Shown piece after piece: positions 1 to 6,127 of a DNA stretch of 19,416 bases. Source of the stretch: Simkania negevensis (GTDB lineage: Bacteria; Chlamydiota; Chlamydiia; Chlamydiales; JAFITR01); assembly GCA_017116025.1 (NCBI GenBank), contig JAFITR010000008.1, positions 1 through 19,416 of the forward strand, given 5' to 3'. The position numbers and the translations under genes are program-made. Each line of letters opens with the position of its first letter. Position 1 is the stretch's first letter. A model generated the notes under the pieces. That model was given only the letters and a program-made list of their open reading frames with translations. It was not told the origin of the DNA and searched no databases.

Positions 1-807
1 CTCACTCAACCTTAGTTGTTGGAACTCGGTGATGCTGAGGGACTGGTGTCCGTCGGACAAAGCTTGTTCTGGGCAGGGGTGCACTTCAAGCATGACACCG
101 TCAGCGCCTGCGGCGATAGCGGCACGTGTCAAATGGGGGACGATCTTCCTTACGCCACAGCCGTGGCTAGGGTCGACGAATACGGGCAGCCTGCTCATCT
201 CGTGTAGCATGGGAACGGCGCCGATATCGAGGGTATTACGCGTGGAGTGTTCGAAGGTACGTATTCCCCTCTCGCATAGGATCACACGGCTGTTTCCCTT
301 TTCGAGGATATGTTCTGCGGCATGTAGGAGATCGGTATAGGTAGCGGCAAAACCTCGTTTTAAAAAGATCGGTTTATCGACAGTGCCGAGTGTTTTCAGC
401 AGGCTGAAGTTTTGCATATTGCGCGACCCCACCTGGAGGATATCAACATATTGACATACGGTGTCGAGGGTATCGGTATCCATCACCTCTGATATTGTCA
501 ACAATCCATGAGCTTTACCTGCTGCTGACAGAAGGCTGAGCCCCTCCTTTCCCATCCCTTGAAACGAGTATGGTGAAGTACGAGGTTTGAAAGCACCGCC
601 GCGCAAGATGTGTGCTCCTGAGGAGGCTACCGCTTCTGCTGTAGTGAATATCTGTTCTTCGGACTCTACAGAGCAGGGGCCGGCGATAACAGTAAGAGAT
701 CCGTCACCGATATTGATCTTACCGATATTGATAACGAGTCGTTGGGCATGAAGTTCACGCCCTGCCAAAGGGAATGCGCATTCAGTTTTTACATCAGTTG
801 TCAGCAT
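1..807 (-). CDS. aroF: DAHP synthase (3-deoxy-7-phosphoheptulonate synthase), AroF/AroG class I-beta core type, C-terminus cut by window edge
   Basis: Catalyses condensation of phosphoenolpyruvate with erythrose-4-phosphate, the first shikimate-pathway step, in the cytoplasm. The reading frame is open from ATG at 807 to base 1 (269 codons) with no stop. Motifs seen: IAGPCSVESE (res. 41-50), RGGAFKPRTSPYSFQG (69-84), FLKRG, and near the edge DPSHGCG, GADGVMLEVHPCPEQALSDG and QSLS. These are the metal/PEP-binding signatures of the class I-beta family. The GPCS motif lies only ~43 residues from the start, so there is no N-terminal ferredoxin-like or chorismate-mutase regulatory domain. The alignment endpoint (QSLS..EF) suggests only a few residues are missing. 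The start is supported by AGGAGGGG at 820-828, a slightly long 12 nt upstream. It is the last visible gene of the aro operon, 55 nt after pabA. The symbol is by family; chlamydial genomes often call it aroG. Confidence 0.93.
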   Translation of the reverse strand, partial: MLTTDVKTECAFPLAGRELHAQRLVINIGKINIGDGSLTVIAGPCSVESEEQIFTTAEAVASSGAHILRGGAFKPRTSPYSFQGMGKEGLSLLSAAGKAHGLLTISEVMDTDTLDTVCQYVDILQVGSRNMQNFSLLKTLGTVDKPIFLKRGFAATYTDLLHAAEHILEKGNSRVILCERGIRTFEHSTRNTLDIGAVPMLHEMSRLPVFVDPSHGCGVRKIVPHLTRAAIAAGADGVMLEVHPCPEQALSDGHQSLSITEFQQLRLSE

Positions 808-862
808 AGAAACGTTGAACCCCTCCTCTTCTATCACAAAAGTAGTATGTCAAAAGCCATGT

Positions 863-1420
863 TTAATGAACAACGGAAAGGAAATTATCGATGAGGATAT
901 TACCATGTGGGGTCATGATCGATTCTGGGTGGAACTGTACTCCGAAGCAGAGGTATTTGTTATGTTGGATGCTCATCGGTGTACCATCACTGGTGTAGCC
1001 GTTACAGGAGAGGGATGTAGGGAGGCGTGTTGCTTTGAGAGAGTGGTACCTTCCTACGGGGAATGGTGAAGGCACCTTTTTTAATAGTCCTGAGCTGTTG
1101 TGTATAATGTACGATGTTTTTCCATGGACGGGATTTCCTTCAGCTACTCTACCACCGAAAACTTCAACAATAACCTGCATACCTAAGCATACTCCTAATA
1201 TAGGCGTTGTTGGAGCGCAGAGTTTCACAACGTCGGCGCATATTCCTGCGTTGCGTGGCGTTCCTGGTCCGGGGGATAAGACAATCGCTGTCGGGTTCAT
1301 GGAAGCGATATCACTGAGGTTCAATTCATCGTTACGAAAGATGACAACGTCGGCATGCTGAGCAATTTGGTGGTATAGGTTGTAGGTAAAGCTGTCGTAG
1401 TTATCTATGAGGAGTATCAT
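863..1420 (-). CDS. pabA: Aminodeoxychorismate/anthranilate synthase glutamine amidotransferase subunit (PabA/TrpG type)
   Basis: A class I glutamine amidotransferase of 185 residues, the usual family size. It releases ammonia from glutamine for a PabB or TrpE partner acting on chorismate. Seen: N-terminal MILLIDNYDSFTYN, SPGPGTP (res. 49-55, oxyanion hole), GVCLGMQ with nucleophile Cys78, HGK (99-101), RYHSL (124-128), and FHPES with His164 and Glu166 completing the triad. The ATG at 1420 overlaps the aroC stop as ATGA, so translation is probably coupled. The open frame continues upstream to 1516, but those residues lack family similarity and lie inside aroC. Sequence alone cannot separate PabA from TrpG. 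A place in a chorismate-synthesis operon with no trp genes nearby favours the folate branch, but that is inference. The chorismate-binding partner is not in the window. Confidence 0.9.
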   Translation of the reverse strand: MILLIDNYDSFTYNLYHQIAQHADVVIFRNDELNLSDIASMNPTAIVLSPGPGTPRNAGICADVVKLCAPTTPILGVCLGMQVIVEVFGGRVAEGNPVHGKTSYIIHNSSGLLKKVPSPFPVGRYHSLKATRLPTSLSCNGYTSDGTPMSIQHNKYLCFGVQFHPESIMTPHGNILIDNFLSVVH

Positions 1421-2514
1421 CTGTCGATGCGTGCGGTGTTGTTGACTAATAGCGCATCGGCGAGGGTGATTGTTAGCATCGCTTCGACGACGGGGACGGC
1501 ACGTATCGCTATGCACGGGTCATGTCGTGAACCTTTGGGTTGTTGAAAGAGTGCTTCGTTGCCTTCGATATCGATTGTCTTTTGTGGGATGGCGATACTT
1601 GAAGGTGGCTTAAAAGCGACACGCACGACGATGGGCATACCGTTGCTGATCCCTCCCTGGACCCCTCCTTGGTGGTTTGTACGGGTTTTAACATCACCCC
1701 CCTCTTGATAGAAGAGATCGTTTGCCTCGGATCCCCTCATCGTCGACATTGCGAACCCTTTACCCACTTCAAACCCTTTTGTTGCAGGCAGACCCATCAT
1801 AGCGTAGGCGAGGCGTGCTTCAAGCTTGTCGTATATGGGATCTCCTAAGCCAACGGGCAGCCCTTCTGCTACCGCCTCGACGACACCTCCTAACGAATCT
1901 CCTGCTTCTTTAGCACGTTCGATCTCTTTCATCATCTTTGCTGCTGCTTTTGCATCGGGGCAGTATATGGGGCTAGAGTGGATGATATTGGCAAGAAGGT
2001 CGAGGTTGAAGTTGACGATATCCGCTTCGACGGTATGGATCGCTTTGATATAAGAACAGACGGTAATACCTTGTCGGGCGAGGAGTTTTTTCGCTACAGC
2101 ACCTACAGCAACGCGGCATGCTGTTTCCCTCCCCGACGCCCTCCCCCCTCCGCGGTATTCGAACACTCCATATTTTTTGAGATAGGTGTAGTTGGCATGA
2201 CCGGGTTTGAAGAGATGTTTTGTCGCTTCGTATTTTGATGGGTCAGCATCGACGTTGTTTATCATTATAGTGATCGGAGCACCTGTGGTGACACCGTCGA
2301 AGAGCCCTGAGAGGATCTGAGCTCTGTCAGCTTCTTTACGTGCGCTGGTATAGGCGTTTTTTCCTGGAGCACGTCGTGCTAGGGCGATATTGATCTCTTC
2401 TTCATTGAGAGGGAGGCCTGCTGGGCAACCGTCGATGACGGCCCCTATAGCAGGTCCGTGGGACTCCCCCCACGTTGAAAAGCGGAAAATTTTTCCGAAG
2501 CTATTTGAAGCCAT
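1417..2514 (-). CDS. aroC: Chorismate synthase
   Basis: Converts 5-enolpyruvylshikimate-3-phosphate to chorismate using reduced FMN, the last common step of aromatic biosynthesis. The 365-residue product has the family length and the three signatures: GESHG (res. 16-20), RGGGRASGRETA (121-132, FMN/phosphate contacts) and RHDPCIAIRAVPVVEAM (330-346). HQGGVQGGISNGMP and RGSEAND are also present. I chose ATG 2514 (MASNSFGK) rather than the TTG at 2532. AAGGGA lies 7-8 nt before it, and chorismate synthases begin close to the NSFG segment. It overlaps the shikimate kinase gene by 14 nt and is followed by pabA with a 4-nt ATGA overlap. Nothing looks degraded. Confidence 0.97.
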   Translation of the reverse strand: MASNSFGKIFRFSTWGESHGPAIGAVIDGCPAGLPLNEEEINIALARRAPGKNAYTSARKEADRAQILSGLFDGVTTGAPITIMINNVDADPSKYEATKHLFKPGHANYTYLKKYGVFEYRGGGRASGRETACRVAVGAVAKKLLARQGITVCSYIKAIHTVEADIVNFNLDLLANIIHSSPIYCPDAKAAAKMMKEIERAKEAGDSLGGVVEAVAEGLPVGLGDPIYDKLEARLAYAMMGLPATKGFEVGKGFAMSTMRGSEANDLFYQEGGDVKTRTNHQGGVQGGISNGMPIVVRVAFKPPSSIAIPQKTIDIEGNEALFQQPKGSRHDPCIAIRAVPVVEAMLTITLADALLVNNTARIDR

Positions 2515-3037
2515 GATCGTATCCCTTTGCAAGTTCTTCTGCTATATCGCTAGCGGTTTTCCCTGTCGTGTCGACAGTCGTATCAGCAACATTTTCATAC
2601 ACCTTCCTACGCTCTTGGTATATTTGGATAAACCGCTCCTTGTTATCCTCTTCAAGAAAGAGGGGCCACGGAGCATCTTTGGCAGTCAATCGCTGCCATA
2701 ATACGTCAGAAGGAGTATACAGGTAAGCGACAAAGCCTTTGTCTTGGATGACCACGCGGTTCATTTTGTTCATAAGCGTAGAGCCTCCTAGGGCGACAAG
2801 AGCGGGGGTGGTAGGGAGGGAGTTGATAATTTCAGCTTCGATAGAGCGAAAAAGGAGGCCGTTGTCGATGAGGAAGACGTCACGAGGAGTGCATTGTCGG
2901 CCGTTGTTGTAGCGTGCGGAATAGAAGGAAGCGATCATCATGTCCGTGTCGTTAAAGGGTAGGTTTAATCTGGTGGCGAGCTGCCGTCCGACAGTCGTTT
3001 TTCCGCATGATTTAAAGCCGCACAAGATCAATGACAT
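2501..3037 (-). CDS. aroK: Shikimate kinase
   Basis: Phosphorylates shikimate at the 3-hydroxyl with ATP. The product has 178 residues, normal for the family. Seen: Walker A GFKSCGKTT (res. 7-15), the DTD segment with Asp32 in the shikimate-binding position, LFRSIEAEII (62-71) carrying the conserved Arg64 and Glu67, and ALGGST (82-87), where most family members have GGG; this one reads GGS. A lid-like segment follows (res. ~115-135). Start ATG at 3037 is preceded by no clear Shine-Dalgarno sequence. The 37-nt gap to aroA is almost entirely filled by a copy of the interspersed repeat, so the repeat separates this gene from aroA. The 3' end overlaps aroC. Chlamydial annotations often call this gene aroL. 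Confidence 0.93.
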   Translation of the reverse strand: MSLILCGFKSCGKTTVGRQLATRLNLPFNDTDMMIASFYSARYNNGRQCTPRDVFLIDNGLLFRSIEAEIINSLPTTPALVALGGSTLMNKMNRVVIQDKGFVAYLYTPSDVLWQRLTAKDAPWPLFLEEDNKERFIQIYQERRKVYENVADTTVDTTGKTASDIAEELAKGYDHGFK

Positions 3038-3049
3038 CGTTTAAACAAG

Positions 3050-3110
3050 CAATGAATATAAACGCGAAGATCGCTTATAACGAACAATGAATATAAACGC
3101 AAAGATCGCT
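3050..3110 (-). repeat. Two direct copies of an interspersed repeat at the aroA-aroK junction
   Basis: Copies at 3050-3075 and 3085-3110 differ at one of 26 positions. On the plus strand both read CAATGAATATAAACGC, then G/A, then AAGATCGCT. The period is 35 bp and similarity extends a few bases further left (AACAAG / AACGAA). The first copy fills the aroA-aroK gap. The second lies inside the 3' end of aroA and encodes its last residues. A related copy lies at 19254-19278 and a partial one at 13302-13315. Confidence 0.85.
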
Positions 3111-4376
3111 CTTCGCGTTTATGCAAGAAGGCCAGAATAGTGGGAAGCTTTTTTGTGTACATTCGACATCGTTAACGATGGTGGTGCCTTTAGCTCCTAG
3201 TGCTGCTACGGCGAGGGCGAGGGCGATACGGTGGTCGTTGTAGCTGTCGACGTGGGCGGCGATCAGTGGTGATTGTTCAACGACGAGTCCATCGGTTGTT
3301 TCTACTATTGCTGCGCCCATCTTCTTTAGTTCACGGGTGATTGAAGCGATACGGTCGCACTCTTTGTTTCTTGCTACGCCAGCATTGCGGATAGTCGTTT
3401 TCCCTTGTGCGAAGCATCCGAGAACGGCGAGGATGGTGATGGTATCGATGGAGTCGTTGAGGTCGACATCGATGCCCCTAAACAGCTGCCCTGGTGAGAC
3501 AACGAGGGTGTTGCCTTGCCATGAAACGTTAGCTCCCATCGCAGAAAGGTGATCTAAGAAGCGTTTATCGGGCTGTGACTCGTTAGGATCGAGCCCTTCT
3601 ATCGCCACTGTCGACTTTGTGATGATAGCGGCGGCGGCGGGGTATACTGCGGAGCTATAGTCTCCTGAAACGCGATAGTTGATGGGAGGGAGTGGTTGTC
3701 CCCCCTCCACCTCGTAGTAGGAGAAGTCGCTGCTAGCGCGAACATTAACACCGAGGCGTCTAAGCCAGTGTAATGTCAACGCTACCCAGGGTTTCTCTCC
3801 TGCATTGACGACGTTGATACGCGTCGTCCCTTGCAAGAGTGAAGCGGCGATGAGGATGGCGGATACGGGCTGTGAGTCGGCGCCTTCCATGGCATTAACA
3901 GTACCTGGCTGGATGGGGCCTAAGACAGCGATAGGGGCATATCCGTTATCTTTAAGAGAGTAGGCCTTGCCTCCTAGGTCGTTGATCGCTTGCAGCAGAG
4001 GCGCCACGGGGCGTAGCGTCTGTATGGAGAGGTCTCCGGAGAAGGTCATTGTCGCTGTAGAGAGAGCGCTAACAGCAGCAACGAAGCGCAACACCTGGCC
4101 AGAGTTTCCTACATCGACATGGTCTGTACGTGGGCGTATATTGCCGGCAACACCCGTCACGTACCAGCCGTCCCCTTGGCGGCTGATCTCTGCTCTTAGC
4201 GCACGGCAAGCGCCTACCATAGCATCGGTATCGGGTGATACAAGGGCGTGCTGTATGGTGCTCTCTCCTGCCGCCAAGGAAGCGAATAGGAGAGCACGCA
4301 GGGTGTTGGACTTTGAGGGAGGGAGGGCTACCCTCCTTTGGAGAGCATGGTGTTGTGGATTAATCTGCCACTGCAT
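3075..4376 (-). CDS. aroA: 5-enolpyruvylshikimate-3-phosphate synthase (EPSP synthase)
   Basis: Transfers enolpyruvyl from PEP to shikimate-3-phosphate. With the start at ATG 4376 the product has 433 residues. Seen: PPSKSNTLR (res. 19-27; Lys22, Ser23 and Arg27 in substrate-binding positions), GNSGQVLR (90-97), a divergent form of the GN(S/A)GTxxR PEP-site motif, SQPVSAIL, SGDYSSA, RNKECDRI and YNDHRIALA. The ATG at 4388 (MLST...) is equally possible. Both lie inside the aroDE 3' end and neither has a good ribosome site, so coupled translation is likely. The family homology ends near KSFPLFW. The last ~15 residues (NAKSDLCVYIHCSL) are encoded by a copy of an interspersed repeat, so the tail looks like a later addition. 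The Gln replacing Thr in GNSGT may matter for inhibitor sensitivity, but that is inference. Confidence 0.94.
   Translation of the reverse strand: MQWQINPQHHALQRRVALPPSKSNTLRALLFASLAAGESTIQHALVSPDTDAMVGACRALRAEISRQGDGWYVTGVAGNIRPRTDHVDVGNSGQVLRFVAAVSALSTATMTFSGDLSIQTLRPVAPLLQAINDLGGKAYSLKDNGYAPIAVLGPIQPGTVNAMEGADSQPVSAILIAASLLQGTTRINVVNAGEKPWVALTLHWLRRLGVNVRASSDFSYYEVEGGQPLPPINYRVSGDYSSAVYPAAAAIITKSTVAIEGLDPNESQPDKRFLDHLSAMGANVSWQGNTLVVSPGQLFRGIDVDLNDSIDTITILAVLGCFAQGKTTIRNAGVARNKECDRIASITRELKKMGAAIVETTDGLVVEQSPLIAAHVDSYNDHRIALALAVAALGAKGTTIVNDVECTQKSFPLFWPSCINAKSDLCVYIHCSL
3093..3122 (-). repeat. Hairpin formed by the interspersed repeat within the aroA 3' end
   Basis: ATAAACGCAAAGA (3093-3105) and TCTTCGCGTTTAT (3110-3122) face each other across the loop TCGC. 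In the minus-strand transcript the single mismatch becomes a U-G pair, giving a continuous 13-bp stem. No T-run follows, so it is not an ordinary terminator. It could slow exonucleases or tune expression between aroA and aroK, or be a remnant of a mobile short repeat. Confidence 0.7.
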
Positions 4377-5859
4377 TGTAGACAACATCGTAAAGCGTTT
4401 GTTTTGTTAGGTCAGAGTTGATCGCCTGCGGAAACCAGATATTAAACTGACGGACGGCTTGGTTGACAAACATCTCTCTACCGGAGATGGTATGACATCC
4501 TCGCTCTTTTGCCGCCTGAAGTAGAGGGGTATCATCCTGTTTAGAAACGACATCCATCACTATAGAATCGGGGCATATCATATCACTTCCGACAGCAGAT
4601 TCGGAGATGCGTTCATCCATCCCTATTGGAGTAGCATTAACGAGGATCTGGTATCCTTTCTTACACTCCTTGGCCAGCCTACCAAGCCCCGCACCTTTAC
4701 AGCCAAGACGTTTGGCTGCCGACAGCGCTTTCTCCTCTGTTCTATTGAGGATGAGGACCTTGGCACCCCGTTTTTTTGCTTCGTAGGCGATCGCACGTGC
4801 AGTAGCTCCTGCACCGATAATCACCATCCGTTTTTTTGCTACCTTCTCCACTACTTCGATCGCGTCTAACGCCCCTCCTGCATCAGTATTGTACCCCAGT
4901 TTTTTCTTACCATCGAAGATAATCGTATTCACCGCTTGTGCAGCGGAGGCAACATCATCGATCTCGTCGAGGTAAGGAATCACCGCTTCTTTGAGAGGCA
5001 TCGTCACGCTCAGCCCACTGATACCTAATGCTTCAGCATATTCGAAAAAGTTTGCCAAGCCATCGGCCATCATTCGCCACTTTACATAGACGGCGTCCAA
5101 CCCATGTTGAGCAAAACAAGCGTTGTGTAACCTGTGACCCATGCTATGGGCAACAGGGTCGCCGATAAGCCCATAGACGGCACTCCTGTCAGTAAGAGAG
5201 CGATAGCGATAACGTTCTAACAAGTCGCGCCCTTGCAGCTGCCCCGGGGCTGCCATGTTCTCTCCATCGACGGCAGCAAATGTGATCGCACTCCCCACCC
5301 ATGGAGCCAAAATACGTGTTGAAACACCATCTTCGCCCATACACATGCCGATGATACGGCGCCCGTTACTCGTCTCTTGACGTACAGCATGCAGCATGCG
5401 TAAAGCATCGCAGCCCGTGTTTGCATAGGTCATCACCTTGATCACCATTCCTTCTATATCGTCATTGGCAAGCATCGCGTTGAGGTCTGAGGGTGTCGAC
5501 ATGAAATCATGATACGAACGGATTAAGACAACCTGCGGCGCCTCCATACGCAACATCTGGACAAACTCTATAGGAGTATCGATCTCGACATCCAAATAAG
5601 CAGGCTGTAGTTTAATTAACGACTCCAAGCGCTGACAACGTTGCTCTATCGTACCACAGAATTTACCGCCATGCTCGTGAGAGCGCAATGTCAACACGAC
5701 AGGAACCTCCAACCTTTGGACGATACCGTCGACGTAAGGCAGGTTCCAAAAATCAAAGAGGTCTAGGCGCAGCTCCACAAGGTCACACCAGGACAACGCA
5801 TCATCTATCTGTCTGTTAATCTCACGAATGGTGGGTCCGATCACGCTTGCACACAACAT
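4360..5859 (-). CDS. aroDE: Bifunctional 3-dehydroquinate dehydratase (type I) / shikimate 5-dehydrogenase
   Basis: One protein of 499 residues carrying out two consecutive steps: 3-dehydroquinate to 3-dehydroshikimate, then to shikimate. The N-terminal half is a type I dehydroquinase: ELRLDLFD, RSYHDF with the catalytic His, MVIKVM with the Schiff-base Lys, and GMCMGEDGVSTRI. The C-terminal half is a shikimate dehydrogenase: GDPVAHSMGHRLHN, VTMPLKEAV with the catalytic Lys, YNTDAGG, a Rossmann motif IIGAGATARAIAYEA, LNRT and VNATPIGM. The fusion is typical of Chlamydiota (also plants). I prefer ATG 5859 (MLCASVIGPT). GGAGG at 5868-5872 stands 8 nt before it, and chlamydial AroDE proteins begin similarly. 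The open frame reaches a GTG at 5892, but the stretch between holds a TATAAT box. It is the first gene of the operon and its stop overlaps aroA. Confidence 0.95.
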   Translation of the reverse strand: MLCASVIGPTIREINRQIDDALSWCDLVELRLDLFDFWNLPYVDGIVQRLEVPVVLTLRSHEHGGKFCGTIEQRCQRLESLIKLQPAYLDVEIDTPIEFVQMLRMEAPQVVLIRSYHDFMSTPSDLNAMLANDDIEGMVIKVMTYANTGCDALRMLHAVRQETSNGRRIIGMCMGEDGVSTRILAPWVGSAITFAAVDGENMAAPGQLQGRDLLERYRYRSLTDRSAVYGLIGDPVAHSMGHRLHNACFAQHGLDAVYVKWRMMADGLANFFEYAEALGISGLSVTMPLKEAVIPYLDEIDDVASAAQAVNTIIFDGKKKLGYNTDAGGALDAIEVVEKVAKKRMVIIGAGATARAIAYEAKKRGAKVLILNRTEEKALSAAKRLGCKGAGLGRLAKECKKGYQILVNATPIGMDERISESAVGSDMICPDSIVMDVVSKQDDTPLLQAAKERGCHTISGREMFVNQAVRQFNIWFPQAINSDLTKQTLYDVVYNAVAD

Positions 5860-5878
5860 AGCCATTGCCTCCGGGGAC

Positions 5879-5903
5879 ATTATAGGAATCACTACTTATA
5901 AGG
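5879..5903 (-). promoter_or_regulatory. Promoter-like block upstream of aroDE
   Basis: On the minus strand this block reads CCTTATAAGTAGTGAT followed by TCCTATAAT. It matches 22 of 25 bases of the block in front of the lipoprotein-phosphofructokinase operon at 8921-8945. It contains a perfect -10 hexamer TATAAT (5879-5884) and, 10 nt further upstream, a second AT-rich hexamer in CTTATAA. No good -35 TTGACA lies at either spacing. If TATAAT is the -10, transcription would begin near 5872, at the ribosome site, giving an almost leaderless mRNA. If TATAAG is the -10, the start would lie near 5887. Placement before two unrelated operons argues for a shared promoter or operator. Confidence 0.5.
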
Positions 5904-5933
5904 AAAAGAGGTAACTATCCGTTTTACTAAAAA

Positions 5934-5969
5934 TCAGGCCGAAGGTCTGATTGCAGACCTTCGGCCTGA
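5934..5969. terminator. Perfect 16-bp-stem palindrome in the divergent aroDE / 6128 intergenic region
   Basis: TCAGGCCGAAGGTCTG (5934-5949) and its exact reverse complement (5954-5969) enclose the 4-nt loop ATTG. On the minus strand the stem is followed by ATTTTTAG, which is terminator-like; on the plus strand no T-run follows. A terminator here is odd because the flanking genes diverge, so no annotated gene ends into it. It could stop antisense read-through into the aro operon or act as a leader terminator if a minus-strand promoter lies further upstream. It could also be a protein-binding palindrome. The structure is certain; the role is not. Confidence 0.5.
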
Positions 5970-6023
5970 CTTCAAAACTGCCAAACTCGAGCGTTGAGAA
6001 TCAGAGGAGATCTATCTTTGGGG

Positions 6024-6071
6024 TGGATACAAAATAAAAATAACAGTATACTTCTGCTTTATAAACAGTGA
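6024..6071 (+). promoter_or_regulatory. Candidate promoter of the 904-residue gene
   Basis: TGGATA (6024-6029, four of six -35 positions) is separated by 17 nt from TATACT (6047-6052), a good -10. Just downstream, TTATAAACAGTGA (6059-6071) is identical to 13 bases of the block before the lipoprotein gene (8923-8935). Either TATACT or TATAAA could be the real -10. The start codon at 6128 would leave a leader of roughly 50-70 nt. Confidence 0.4.
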
Positions 6072-6127
6072 GAAGAAAATAATTCCCTCAAGCGAAGCCA
6101 ATAATACAGCAAGATATTTTTATTAGT

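Noticed and set aside
1421..1516. N-terminal extension of the PabA frame to 1516
   Set aside because: The added residues are Arg/His-rich read-through of aroC. The family N-terminus MILLIDNYDS begins at 1420 with an ATGA overlap.
2515..2532. TTG start at 2532 for aroC
   Set aside because: ATG 2514 has a ribosome site at good distance and matches the family N-terminus.
3050..3122. CRISPR array at the aroA-aroK junction
   Set aside because: Only two units with a 9-bp gap and no spacer-like diversity or cas genes; it is a short interspersed repeat.
5860..5892. GTG start at 5892 (and ATGs at 5880, 5865) for aroDE
   Set aside because: The stretch holds TATAAT and lacks a ribosome site, while ATG 5859 has GGAGG 8 nt upstream and the N-terminus expected for chlamydial AroDE.
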